A DNA stretch of 64,000 nucleotides from FEN-1297 sp963787005. GTDB lineage: Bacteria > Bacteroidota > Ignavibacteria > Ignavibacteriales > Ignavibacteriaceae. Positions 37,461 to 47,333 of this stretch are shown in pieces (position 1 is the stretch's first letter; every line of letters starts with the position of its first letter). The DNA lies in assembly GCA_963787005.1 (NCBI GenBank), contig CAWBBX010000016.1, forward strand, positions 10,911 to 74,910. Reading direction: 5' to 3'. The notes under the pieces were generated by a model, which saw only the letters and a list, made by a program, of their open reading frames with translations, was not told the DNA's origin and did no database searches. Made by a program: the position numbers and the translations under genes.

Positions 37461-38221
37461 AAGTCTTTGATCAGTACGCCGCTTACTACGATTTATTATA
37501 TACCGATAAAGATTATTCCGGAGAGTCCGAATATGTTATTCAAAAAATTAAAAAGCATAGTGCGCGAACCGAATCTATATTGAATTTGGGATGCGGAACT
37601 GGGAAGCACGATTTTTATTGGGCAAAGAAAGGCTTTGAAGTTACCGGTGCGGATGTTTCCGAGAAAATGCTGGAAGAAGCTCAAGCAGAAAAACAACGAT
37701 CCGGTGTAGAGAATATAAATTTTATTCAAAGAGACATTCGAGACTTTGATCTTAACAAAAAATTTGATGTTATCACTTCTCTTTTTCACGTTATGTCGTA
37801 TCAAAATACGAATGAAGAAGTAGTAAATGTTTTAAAGAATGTTGAAAAACATCTGGAAAACGGCGGTGTGTTTATTTTCGACTTTTGGTACGGTCCTGCG
37901 GTGCTGAACGAAAGGCCGGAAGTAAGAGCTAAAAGAATGATGAACGACACGATAAAAATTACCAGAATTGCCGAACCCGAAGTCAATTATTCATGCAACA
38001 TTGTAACGGTAAATTATGACGTTTTTATTGAAGACAAGAAAAGCGGCAATCTTTTTGAATTAAAAGAAAATCATAAAATGCGGTATTTCTTCGACCTTGA
38101 GATAAAGGAACTTTTAAATAATAACGGTCTGACCGTCTTGGAAACCGAAGAATGGATGACCGGCAGGGAATTGGGCAAAAATACTTGGTCGGCACTTTAT
38201 GTAGTACGAAAATCAAATTAA
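37457..38221 (+). CDS. SAM methyltransferase, aminosugar N-methyltransferase-like
   Basis: A 254-residue class I methyltransferase starting at TTG 37457, inside the stop of the aminotransferase gene. Motifs are YYDLLYTDKDY near the start, ILNLGCGTGKHD and FDVITSLFHVMSYQ. The layout resembles TylM1/DesVI enzymes that N-methylate dTDP-amino sugars, and the context (aminotransferase directly upstream) agrees. The product would be a mono- or dimethylamino sugar, as found on flagellins of other bacteria. The assignment to an amino sugar is inference. Confidence 0.75.
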   Translation: MKVFDQYAAYYDLLYTDKDYSGESEYVIQKIKKHSARTESILNLGCGTGKHDFYWAKKGFEVTGADVSEKMLEEAQAEKQRSGVENINFIQRDIRDFDLNKKFDVITSLFHVMSYQNTNEEVVNVLKNVEKHLENGGVFIFDFWYGPAVLNERPEVRAKRMMNDTIKITRIAEPEVNYSCNIVTVNYDVFIEDKKSGNLFELKENHKMRYFFDLEIKELLNNNGLTVLETEEWMTGRELGKNTWSALYVVRKSN

Positions 38222-38242
38222 ATCTTACAAAGCGAATCTCTT

Positions 38243-41200
38243 ATGTTAATTGGAATTTATATATCACATTACCCGATTTATAATCTTATTTATTTATTGG
38301 ATACGTTAAATAATCTTGCAATGAGCGGATGTGAGATTGATTTGTACTTACAGAATGCCGGTCATAAATTGCCCGAATTCGGTCCTAATATAAATCTTGT
38401 TGTTTTACCGTTTAATTATGTCTCGGCGGCACACAGCCGGGTAGCGCCGTACTATTCGCTGATTCCTGCGGTGAACCTGGAAATTATCCGTAAGGCTGCC
38501 CCAAAAAGAAAATACGATTACTGTATCGGCATTGAACCTATGGGATTAATAATGGCCAAAGAAGCCGCCGATGCGGCAAACTGTCCTCTGGGCTACTTGA
38601 GCTATGAACTATATGAAAGATCGAATCCCGGAGTTTGGGGAAATGATTTTGAAATCATTAAAGAAGTTGAAAGAAGAATTGTTCCGGAACTAGACCTTTT
38701 TTTAATTCAGGATACAGCCAGGGAAGAAGCATATTATAGATTGTTAAATGCAGAGGGAAGACCTAAGAACGTAATCTATTTCCCGGTATCCTTAGGACCG
38801 GTTAAATCATCGAACAAACCGAACTATTGGCGGGAGAAATACGGATTATCACCGGATACCAAGATCGCTTTGTACTTTGGGCAGCTCGGCAAAAGCAGGT
38901 TTATTGATCAGATGATAATTAATGCAAAGCGATTTAGTCCCGATATTGTATTGATAATTAAAGCATGGGTATCCGGTAAAAATGAATATTTTGACTATCT
39001 GCGGTCGCTGGATACAAGCGGAAGAGTAATCTTTGATACGCGCGAAATCAGTTGGGACGAAAGATGGGAACTGATTGCCTCTGCGGATGCAGGTGTGGTT
39101 TTTTACAGAAACGATTTGATAAATGATTATTTGACCGGAAGGGCGTCTGATAAGACGGCTGCATATATGCAGAGCGGAATTCCGGTTGTTTGTCCCGATT
39201 ATCCGACATTTCAAGAAGTTGTCGATCACTATCATAACGGTGTCTGTGTAGATGATTTTTCCGGATTACCCGGCGCGCTCGATGAGATATTTAATAATTA
39301 TGAAGTTTTTAAATCGGGCGCGAGAAAAGCTTTTAACGAGGTTTATGATTCCTCAAAATATATCGATAAAATCTTGAATCATATAAAGACGGGTACCGGT
39401 TCGACTATCCTGTCCTCCGAAGGTGAATTAAAATATTCAAATGAGAATTTATCCAAAGGTCTGAACGAGATAAAAAGAGCAGCGGATGAAGGACGGAATG
39501 AAAGAGGACAAGCAATATTTAAAAAATTGCTAGTCGATTTTCCTAATAATGAAACACTGCTAAATATTTATCAAAATAATTCTTTCAGCTTAACATGGGA
39601 TGACATAAAAACATTTACGGAAGTAAATCTTTATGCCGGTGATATACCGGAATCGGATCGGTATAGAGGCCGCATCGGTATTTCCATAGAGAAAACGGAT
39701 TTTAGACATATTTACCACGACGTTACACAACATTTCCCGCTTCCCGATAATTCGGTTGATAGTTTTCAAGCTGAGGACGTTTTCGAACATATTGCTTACG
39801 AAAAGCTTCCAGCGGTCTTTAACGAGATTTACCGGGTGCTTAAGCCGGGCGCTACATTCCGACTCTCGATACCGGACTACGGCTGCGATATATTAATTGA
39901 CAGATCATTAAAAGACACAGACGGAAAAATAATATTCGATCCCGGCGGCGGCGGAACAATTGAAAATCCGGGACATGTATGGTTACCCCTTTTCTCCAAT
40001 GTAAAACCGCTTCTTGAAAAAACTAAATTCGCCGAAGCGGGCAAAATAGAATTCCTTCATCATTACAACGGTGACGGAACCTTTGTGCTTAAGGATATCG
40101 ATTATTCAAAAGGTTTTGTGAAGAGAAATCCGGATAACGACGAGAGGGTCCAAAATCCCAGGCGCCCCATGTCTATTATAGTCGACTTAGTAAAAGACGA
40201 TTCAATTGAACCGGAAAAATCTCTTGATGAAATCGCTGAGGATATTTATCCCAACGATATTTACAGCCGGATCGAAATTGAGATTGCAAATAAAAATTAC
40301 GATGCCTCCAAAGAGCTGTGTTATCAAGTGCTGAGCGAGGATCCCGATAACTACAAAACTTACCTCTATATGGGCGATATCAACGCGGCTGAGTCGGATG
40401 ATTTGAAGGCTCTTCATAATTACGAAAGTGCGTATAAATTATCGAACAACGGCAGAGCAGCGGGATTAAAGCTGGCGCAGATATATCATTCGAAAGGCGA
40501 CGGTGCGCGGCTTAAGAAAGTTATGGACAAATTAGCCGCGGACTATCCTGATGACCGGACAATCTTAAAATTATACCAAGCTCTGAATGTAGATCCGGAT
40601 AGCGGAAAGAATGAGATCCCTGTAATTCTTATTACGTATAATCGTCCCGATCATACTGCACGCGTGATCGACTCTTTGAGGATTCATAACGTGCAGAATT
40701 TATTTGTTTTCTCGGATGCGCCCAAAACAAAAAAAGACGACGAGAGCGTAAGGCTGACAAGAGATTTAATAAAAACCATCGACTGGACGATTCCCGAAAT
40801 TGTATATCAAAAAGAAAATCAAGGTCTCGCCAAATCGATTATTTCTGCGGTGGATTATGTTTTTACAAAATTTGATAAAGTAATTCTTCTCGAGGACGAT
40901 TGTGTACCGCAGAAATATTTTTTCGATTTTATGACTCGTTGCCTGAATCAGTATGAGAATAATGAAAAGATCTACGGCGTAAGCGGATATTCCGTACCGG
41001 TTCCGGATAGTATACTTAAAAATTATTCCCATGACCTTTATTTCTATCCGCGTATAGGAAGCTGGGGGTGGGGCACCTGGAAAGACAGGTGGCGGAAAAA
41101 AGAAGATGACCTAAAGAAACTCTTAACACAATTAAATGAAAGAAAAATTGATATCGGCCGGTACGGAAATGATATTCTTCAAACAATAGTCGGTTTAGTA

Positions 41201-43843
41201 AACGGCAATGTTAAAGACGTGTGGACGATAAACTGGCTTTTAACGGTATATCTGAATGAGGGATTTTATATCTACCCTACGAAATCTCATATCATGAATA
41301 TTGGGATGGACGGAACAGGAGTGCACTGCGGAAAAACCGACAAGTATGATATTAAAGCAGCCGATAAACTTCCGGAATCGTATCCCGAAAATGTGGTGCT
41401 TGATGAAAGGATTATGGGAAATTTCAGGAAGTATTACGATTTAAATTATGATTCCGTTGCAACGAATAAGGAAAAAAGCAATAAATTAAAAGTTGTTCAT
41501 CTTTGCGCGGCGGATTTCGGCGGCGCCGGTAAGGCAGCATATAGGCTGCATAAGGGATTATTGTCCGCCGGCGTGGATTCGACCTTAATAACGGCAATTA
41601 AAAACAGCAATGATCCTTCGGTTAAAGTATTACCGGAACATGCTTCAAACGGGACAGCCGAGTGCGGCAACCCGCCTTCATATCAATCGAAATTAATGAA
41701 CGATAATTATACAAGATGGTGGGGACAACTGAACGAGTATCCTGACAGATCAAAATCGATAGAGTTGTTCACGGATACAAAATCATCATTTAACCTTGAA
41801 GCGGTAAAAGGAATTGCCGAAGCCGATATAATTAATTTTCATTGGGTTGCCGGCTTACTGGACTATGAGAAAATTGCCGACGTCTTTAAAGGGAAGAAGA
41901 TCGTATGGACTCTGCACGATATGAATCCGTTTACAGGAGGCTGTCATTATAGTCACGGCTGTGAAAAATTTAGGTCCGGGTGCGGTGACTGTCCTCTGCT
42001 GAATTCAGGCACCGTAAATGATTTGTCGAAAAAGATTTTCAAGACCAAGGAAGAAGCTTATAAAAAATTAAATATTCATTTAGTTACTCCGAGCAAATGG
42101 CTTGGGAAAGAGGCAAAGATAAGCAAATTGTTTACGGCCTTTCCTTTGACTGTTATACCCAACGGCTTTCCCGTTGAAGTTTTTTCCAACGGTGATAAGC
42201 GTGAGATTAGAAGAAAACTCGGTATCCCGGAACACAGCAATGTAATTTTGTTCGGAGCGGATAATGTAGTAAACGAAAGAAAAGGATTTATATATCTATT
42301 ACAAGCTCTTTCAAAACTGAATATAAACGAAAATATTGTTTTGGTGACGTTCGGCAAATTGGAAGCGCAGCTTAATTTTAACGGTAAATTTAAACATATC
42401 GATTTAGGACCAATCTCAAACGAAAATGATCTTTCAACCATTTACAATTTGGCCGACGTGTTTATGCTGCCTTCGCTTCAGGACAATCTTCCCAACACCG
42501 CAGTGGAAGCTATGCTCTGCGGGACTCCCGTGGTTGCTTTTAATACCGGCGGACTTTCGGATATTATTGAACATAAAAAGAACGGCTATCTCGCCGAGCT
42601 TAAAAATGTAGACGACCTTGCCGGTGGGGTAATATGGGCTTTAAAGAATAATTCCGAGTCGCTTAGTGCTTACTGCAGAAAAACTGCGGAAGATAAATTC
42701 TCTATCGAAATTCAAGCGAAAAAATACTTGGCACTTTATGAAAATATTCTTTCCGGTGCTGATGATAATATAACTTCTCATCCCGCATCGAATTATAAAA
42801 ACATAACTTTCGATGAAAAGAAAGCAGAAGAAAAGAGGGTAACGGGCAATCTACCTATTGTACTTGTTAACCTCGGTGATAATGATCATTTGAAATATAC
42901 ATTAGCCCAGGCGAAAATTAAAAACCCCGGTTCGGATGTATATCTGATTTGTGAACCCAATAAAGATAATTACGATTATGCTATCCATGAGGATATTAAT
43001 AAGTATTCTGGAAAAGCATTTAAATTTCAGAAGTATTATAAGCATTACAGCACCAACGTTCACAACATTGAGATGTTCTGTTTCTTGCGTTGGTTTATTC
43101 TCGAAGAGTTTATGGCTGCCCATAATTTTGAAAAATGTGTTTATATCGATTCCGATGTTCTTTTGTATAAAAACATTTCAGAAGAAGCGGAGAACTTCAA
43201 TCGTTATGATTTTACATTATCCAACGGTCAGTCGCCTCACACGGCATTTGTAAATAATTTTGTGTTTCTGAAAGAGTTTAACGAGTATCTTTTTGAATGC
43301 TACACAAATGATGAATGGCATAAGCAATCAAAGCAATATTTCGAACAGCGTATCTCGAACGGAGAACCGGGCGGATTTTGCGATATGACCCTGTTCTCTG
43401 ATTTTACAAGGCTCGGCAAGTTTAATGTCGGCGATATTTCCGAAATAGTAAATGACGGAAGATTTGATCATAATATTAATGTTGCCGAGGATTTTGAAAC
43501 GGAAAAAGGTATTAAAAAAATATATTGGAGTGACGGCAAACCTTTCTGTAAAAATAAAGAAACCGGGAAATTTATCGAGTTTAAAAGTTTGCATTTTCAA
43601 GGGACTGCGAAAAATTCAGTCAATCAATACTTCCATGGAAAAATCGAAATTTCGGAGGAAAGCGGCAAATGGAAAATATCGGATAACAGCATCAAAGTCT
43701 CCGCAATCGTATCGACATATAACTCCGAAAGATTCCTGCGCGGATGCCTCGATGATTTAACGACCCAGACACTCTATCAAAAAAGTGAGCTTGAAATAAT
43801 TGTGGTCAATTCCGGTTCCGAGCAGAACGAGGAGAAGATATAG
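38243..43843 (+). CDS. Giant multi-domain glycosyltransferase, part 1 (reading frame continues after a frameshift)
   Basis: This open frame of 1,866 codons starts at ATG 38243. Domains in order: a GT-B glycosyltransferase (1 to about 385), a methyltransferase-like region (about 450-655, VFEHIAYEKLPAVFNEIYR), TPR helices (about 670-785), a GNT-I-like GT-A domain (about 790-1070, ILITYNRPDHTARVID, ILLEDDCVP, IGSWGWGTWKDRW), a GT4 domain (about 1083-1505, DFGGAGKAAYRLHKGL, VAFNTGGLSDIIEH), a GT8-like domain (about 1535-1800, VYIDSDVLLYKN), and the first 50 residues of a GT2 domain (VSAIVSTYNSERFLR). It stops at 43843 in the middle of that GT2 fold, which continues in another frame. Restoring two single bases would give a 2,700-residue protein ending at 46347. 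Confidence 0.85.
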   Translation: MLIGIYISHYPIYNLIYLLDTLNNLAMSGCEIDLYLQNAGHKLPEFGPNINLVVLPFNYVSAAHSRVAPYYSLIPAVNLEIIRKAAPKRKYDYCIGIEPMGLIMAKEAADAANCPLGYLSYELYERSNPGVWGNDFEIIKEVERRIVPELDLFLIQDTAREEAYYRLLNAEGRPKNVIYFPVSLGPVKSSNKPNYWREKYGLSPDTKIALYFGQLGKSRFIDQMIINAKRFSPDIVLIIKAWVSGKNEYFDYLRSLDTSGRVIFDTREISWDERWELIASADAGVVFYRNDLINDYLTGRASDKTAAYMQSGIPVVCPDYPTFQEVVDHYHNGVCVDDFSGLPGALDEIFNNYEVFKSGARKAFNEVYDSSKYIDKILNHIKTGTGSTILSSEGELKYSNENLSKGLNEIKRAADEGRNERGQAIFKKLLVDFPNNETLLNIYQNNSFSLTWDDIKTFTEVNLYAGDIPESDRYRGRIGISIEKTDFRHIYHDVTQHFPLPDNSVDSFQAEDVFEHIAYEKLPAVFNEIYRVLKPGATFRLSIPDYGCDILIDRSLKDTDGKIIFDPGGGGTIENPGHVWLPLFSNVKPLLEKTKFAEAGKIEFLHHYNGDGTFVLKDIDYSKGFVKRNPDNDERVQNPRRPMSIIVDLVKDDSIEPEKSLDEIAEDIYPNDIYSRIEIEIANKNYDASKELCYQVLSEDPDNYKTYLYMGDINAAESDDLKALHNYESAYKLSNNGRAAGLKLAQIYHSKGDGARLKKVMDKLAADYPDDRTILKLYQALNVDPDSGKNEIPVILITYNRPDHTARVIDSLRIHNVQNLFVFSDAPKTKKDDESVRLTRDLIKTIDWTIPEIVYQKENQGLAKSIISAVDYVFTKFDKVILLEDDCVPQKYFFDFMTRCLNQYENNEKIYGVSGYSVPVPDSILKNYSHDLYFYPRIGSWGWGTWKDRWRKKEDDLKKLLTQLNERKIDIGRYGNDILQTIVGLVNGNVKDVWTINWLLTVYLNEGFYIYPTKSHIMNIGMDGTGVHCGKTDKYDIKAADKLPESYPENVVLDERIMGNFRKYYDLNYDSVATNKEKSNKLKVVHLCAADFGGAGKAAYRLHKGLLSAGVDSTLITAIKNSNDPSVKVLPEHASNGTAECGNPPSYQSKLMNDNYTRWWGQLNEYPDRSKSIELFTDTKSSFNLEAVKGIAEADIINFHWVAGLLDYEKIADVFKGKKIVWTLHDMNPFTGGCHYSHGCEKFRSGCGDCPLLNSGTVNDLSKKIFKTKEEAYKKLNIHLVTPSKWLGKEAKISKLFTAFPLTVIPNGFPVEVFSNGDKREIRRKLGIPEHSNVILFGADNVVNERKGFIYLLQALSKLNINENIVLVTFGKLEAQLNFNGKFKHIDLGPISNENDLSTIYNLADVFMLPSLQDNLPNTAVEAMLCGTPVVAFNTGGLSDIIEHKKNGYLAELKNVDDLAGGVIWALKNNSESLSAYCRKTAEDKFSIEIQAKKYLALYENILSGADDNITSHPASNYKNITFDEKKAEEKRVTGNLPIVLVNLGDNDHLKYTLAQAKIKNPGSDVYLICEPNKDNYDYAIHEDINKYSGKAFKFQKYYKHYSTNVHNIEMFCFLRWFILEEFMAAHNFEKCVYIDSDVLLYKNISEEAENFNRYDFTLSNGQSPHTAFVNNFVFLKEFNEYLFECYTNDEWHKQSKQYFEQRISNGEPGGFCDMTLFSDFTRLGKFNVGDISEIVNDGRFDHNINVAEDFETEKGIKKIYWSDGKPFCKNKETGKFIEFKSLHFQGTAKNSVNQYFHGKIEISEESGKWKISDNSIKVSAIVSTYNSERFLRGCLDDLTTQTLYQKSELEIIVVNSGSEQNEEKI

Positions 43844-45506
43844 TAAAGAATATAAAAGCAGTAACAAAAATATTAAGTATCTGAAAACCGAACGGGAAAC
43901 AATTTACCAGGCCTGGAACCGCGGTATAAAAGCTGCCGGCGGAAAATATGTTACAAACGCAAATACGGACGACCGACACAGGAAAGATGCTCTGGAGATT
44001 TTAGCAAACGAGCTCGACAAAGATGAAAATATTGGTTTGGTTTATTCCGATCAGTATGTCACGAAGACCGAGAATCAGTCTTTCGAATCGAGAGAGATTA
44101 TCGGTCAGTTCGACTGGCCTGAGTTCGACAGGACTCAGCTGATACACTGCGCTTGCGTGGGTCCCCAGCCGATGTGGAGAAGATCGCTGCACGATCGTTT
44201 CGGATATTTTAATGAAACACTTAAAGTTGCGGGAGATTATGAGTGGTGGCTTAGAATTTCCGAATATGTAAAATTGAAACACATAGCGCAAAAGCTGGGA
44301 CTATATCTTCTTTCGGAAGGAAGCGTCGAGCACGAAATGAGCGATTCGATGATCAAAGAAACTATCGAGATCAGGAAGCACTTTGCGGCAAGAGCCGGAT
44401 TAAACAATCTCGATTATAATAAATATAAAGCAACGTTCTTAACCTTAATTGATAGTTCACAGCCGCTCGTTTCGGTTATTATTCCTACATACAACCGCAG
44501 AGAAAAACTTGTTAATGCAATAAAAAGCACACTCTCGCAGACTTATCAAAATTTTGAAGTGATTGTTGTTAACGACGGCGGTGAGAACGTCAGCGATATA
44601 ATTAAACAACTTAACGACCCGCGCATAAAGCTTATTACTTTTAGCAAACATAAAGGTGTTTCGGCAGCCCGTAACGCCGGTATAAAGGCTACAGCCGGAG
44701 AGTACATAGCTCTTCTTGACGACGACGATTTATTTTATTCGGATCATTTAAGCACCGCCCTTAATCATCTAAACGAAAAGCATGAAGTAATTTATACAAG
44801 ATCGGTCAGGATTTCTTATCGAGAAATAAACGGAAAGTATGTACAGGATTCCAAAACTGTTCCTTACTCGATCGAGTACGACAGGAATAAACTGCTTGTT
44901 GGTAATATCTCTCCCATCAACTGTTTCGTTTTCAAAAAATCCCTTACGGATAAAGCGGGACTCTTCGACGAAAGCCTTCCCGTTCTCGAGGACTGGGAAT
45001 TCTGGCTGCGTCTTTCTTCATTTACCGATTTTAAACATATTAAGAAGAATACTGTTCAGGTTAATTGGTACAACGACGGATCTACCCTTACATCTTCTAA
45101 ACAGAAAGAATTCGGAGAAGCGAGGAATATCATCTACAAAAAATATGAAGATGAGATAAATCAGATACCTAACTTGAACGAGATCATAAGTGAGTTCAAC
45201 GCGATCTGGAATAATGACAATAAAGCTGATTCACCGAAAGCTTCCATAATTGCTCTCTCTTACAACCAGCATGAATACACTCTTCATTTTATCGATTCGC
45301 TCTTAAAGTATACGAACGTTCCGTTTGAGATTATTATTATCGATAACGGCAGCGGAAAGGAAACAGTAGACTCTATTAAACAAATAGCAGAAAACGACGA
45401 AAGAATTAAGGTCGTCTTCAATTCGGAAAACCTCGGGTTTCCGGCGGGGGTTAACCAGGGATTGAAATTGGCCTCGGGCAATTACGTCGGTAATAGCCAA
45501 CAATGA
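43800..45506 (+). CDS. Giant multi-domain glycosyltransferase, part 2 (central fragment)
   Basis: The first 14 codons (43800-43841) are out-of-frame with the protein. Real homology resumes at SKEYKSSNKNI, continuing the GT2 domain of part 1 (YQAWNRGIKAAGGKYV, TNANTDDRHRKDAL, VAGDYEWWLR). The extra base is around 43838-43842. Two further GT2 domains follow: one from VSVIIPTYNRREKLV with YIALLDDDDLF, and one from ASIIALSYNQHEYTL with IIIDNGSGKETV. That domain is cut at 45506 just after FPAGVNQGLKLASGNYV, where one G too many (45489-45490) shifts the frame. It has no ribosome site of its own. Confidence 0.8.
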   Translation: MWSIPVPSRTRRRYSKEYKSSNKNIKYLKTERETIYQAWNRGIKAAGGKYVTNANTDDRHRKDALEILANELDKDENIGLVYSDQYVTKTENQSFESREIIGQFDWPEFDRTQLIHCACVGPQPMWRRSLHDRFGYFNETLKVAGDYEWWLRISEYVKLKHIAQKLGLYLLSEGSVEHEMSDSMIKETIEIRKHFAARAGLNNLDYNKYKATFLTLIDSSQPLVSVIIPTYNRREKLVNAIKSTLSQTYQNFEVIVVNDGGENVSDIIKQLNDPRIKLITFSKHKGVSAARNAGIKATAGEYIALLDDDDLFYSDHLSTALNHLNEKHEVIYTRSVRISYREINGKYVQDSKTVPYSIEYDRNKLLVGNISPINCFVFKKSLTDKAGLFDESLPVLEDWEFWLRLSSFTDFKHIKKNTVQVNWYNDGSTLTSSKQKEFGEARNIIYKKYEDEINQIPNLNEIISEFNAIWNNDNKADSPKASIIALSYNQHEYTLHFIDSLLKYTNVPFEIIIIDNGSGKETVDSIKQIAENDERIKVVFNSENLGFPAGVNQGLKLASGNYVGNSQQ

Positions 45507-45537
45507 TATAATAGTTACCGAAGGATGGCTGGAGAGA

Positions 45538-46347
45538 ATGATGGAAGTAGCCGAATCGGACGACCGCATAGGTCTGGTAGGACCAATAAGCAACTCAGTG
45601 AGCGGCGTTCAACTCGATAAGGAAGCTGCGTACAATACAATTGAAGCAATGCATCAATACGCCTCTGAAATTAAAAAGAAAAATTCTAAGCAGACTTTTG
45701 CATTTCCTAGAGTTGCATTCCTTTGCACACTCATAAAGAAAGAAGTAATTGAAAAACTGGGCGGGCTCGACGAAAGATTCTCCCCGGGCAACTTTGAGGA
45801 TGATGATTACTGCCTTCGAGCTCAGATAGCAGGCTATAAAACAGTCGTGGCAAAAGATGTTTTCATTCATCACTTCGGTTCTAAGAGCTTTACCGCGGAA
45901 GGCACAAAAAAGTATGCCGAGAGACTGGAAATCAACAAAGAAATCTTTGTTGAAAAATGGGGCGCGGACCCGGAAGAGATCTGGCTGCAAGGGAAATCTT
46001 ATTTGAATAAAAGTATTGTTGTTCCTCTTGAGGATGACGAGTTCGCGGAAAAAACAAAGAGAGCGCAATTAAACGTGAGCGATAAGGAGTATACGCAGGC
46101 TTTGGCAAATCTGAAAATCGCTTTAAGTAATATTGAAAAAATCTCCGATCAAAATATAAACGAAAAACTTCCTGCTGTTTTTCATCTTGCGGGGAAAATA
46201 TGCTTGATGCTCGGCAAGAACACGGAGGCTGGGGATTTCTTCAATAAAGAATTGCAGATTCAGCCTAATTCAGAGAGAGCTGCCGAAGCCTTAAAATCGA
46301 TAAATGCGGAGCGGGAAGAGGAAATTATATCTTCTGCAAAAGCTTGA
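45538..46347 (+). CDS. Giant multi-domain glycosyltransferase, part 3 (GT2 end and TPR tail)
   Basis: Homology starts before the first ATG, at GTA 45490 (VIANNDIIVTEGWLERM). This supplies the acidic metal motif NND and completes the third GT2 domain of part 2, ending with FEDDDYCLRAQIAGYK and FIHHFGSKSF. About 90 residues of TPR-like helices close the protein (ALANLKIALSNIEK, AGDFFNKELQIQPN). There is no ribosome site at ATG 45538, so this is a fragment, not an independent gene. The next gene, at 46414, has its own good ribosome site. Confidence 0.8.
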   Translation: MMEVAESDDRIGLVGPISNSVSGVQLDKEAAYNTIEAMHQYASEIKKKNSKQTFAFPRVAFLCTLIKKEVIEKLGGLDERFSPGNFEDDDYCLRAQIAGYKTVVAKDVFIHHFGSKSFTAEGTKKYAERLEINKEIFVEKWGADPEEIWLQGKSYLNKSIVVPLEDDEFAEKTKRAQLNVSDKEYTQALANLKIALSNIEKISDQNINEKLPAVFHLAGKICLMLGKNTEAGDFFNKELQIQPNSERAAEALKSINAEREEEIISSAKA

Positions 46348-46413
46348 AAGATATTTAAACAAAAAAATTTTAATAAAACGGAAAAATTTATCAATAATAT
46401 CAAAGGAGCTAAA

Positions 46414-47292
46414 ATGAACTCATTCAAAGAACTGTTTTTGCAGGCTTACAACTTTTTCGTTGAGGGGAATCTTGACCTCGCGGTATCAAAACTCAACGAG
46501 GCAGAAGCCAAGTTCGAACCCGGCCTTGAAACCGAGGAATTCAATCTAGAGGATCTTTACATTCTGCGCGGTACAATAAATTTCGGTGCGGAGAAATTTG
46601 AACTTGCCCGCCATGATTTCGAAAAGGCTTTGAGCTTGAATCACTCGTCCGCAGAGGCGTGTTTAGGTCTCGGCCAGTATTTTTACGCCAAAGGGCTGAC
46701 GGAACACGCAAAGACAATGTTCGAATGGTCCGTTAAAAATAATACCGAGCATCCCGGCGCGATTAGTGCCCTCAAACAGGTTAATGCCGATCTCGGTCTA
46801 GCCCCTGAACATAATTCACTTTTCATGGAGTCAAGCGGGCAGTCCGAGGATGATTCTTCCGCAGATTCAACTCTCGCCAGGGCAACAACGCTGTTTACGG
46901 AAAAGAAATATGCCGAGTGTTTGCTGGAACTGTCAAAGCTGAAGAAAGAGCACGAAGAGATTCTTGCGAGTATAGAAAGCTTTATGGGTTTCAACTTTCT
47001 AACTTTAAACGAGATAGAAAAAGCAAAGCTTGCTTCCGAGAGAGCACTAAAACTCAATCCGGCCTCATCACAAGCCTACGCTAACTTAGGAGAAGTCTAC
47101 TTTTTACGAAGAGACTTCGGTGAAGCCAGGAGAATGTATAAGGTCGCTCTCGATCACAATCCCGATAATAATTTTGCCAGCACGGGACTCAATAACACGC
47201 TGCTGGAACTCGCGAAAGTCGAGGAGGAAGAACCGAAAAACGTGAATTTCGATAGCCTGTTCAAAGAGGCTTTTGAGGGTCATAGTAATTAA
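46414..47292 (+). CDS. TPR protein of the flagellin glycosylation locus
   Basis: A 292-residue protein made of TPR units: FELARHDFEKALSLNHSS, EHAKTMFEWSVKNN, KAKLASERALKLNP and EARRMYKVALDHNP are clear helices with the 34-residue spacing. An acidic Ser-rich linker around residues 140-155 separates two TPR blocks. It has no catalytic domain or signal peptide. The ribosome site AAAGGAG is strong. It lies between two TPR-containing glycosyltransferases, so it may be an adaptor that holds flagellin or the transferases. Confidence 0.8.
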   Translation: MNSFKELFLQAYNFFVEGNLDLAVSKLNEAEAKFEPGLETEEFNLEDLYILRGTINFGAEKFELARHDFEKALSLNHSSAEACLGLGQYFYAKGLTEHAKTMFEWSVKNNTEHPGAISALKQVNADLGLAPEHNSLFMESSGQSEDDSSADSTLARATTLFTEKKYAECLLELSKLKKEHEEILASIESFMGFNFLTLNEIEKAKLASERALKLNPASSQAYANLGEVYFLRRDFGEARRMYKVALDHNPDNNFASTGLNNTLLELAKVEEEEPKNVNFDSLFKEAFEGHSN

Positions 47293-47333
47293 AAGTAAAC
47301 CATTAATCTTCAAGAGATAAGATTCTGGAAATC

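Noticed and set aside
43800..46347. Two independent glycosyltransferase genes
   Set aside because: Neither has a ribosome site, both start inside a GT2 fold, and they join cleanly to the preceding frame after one-base corrections.
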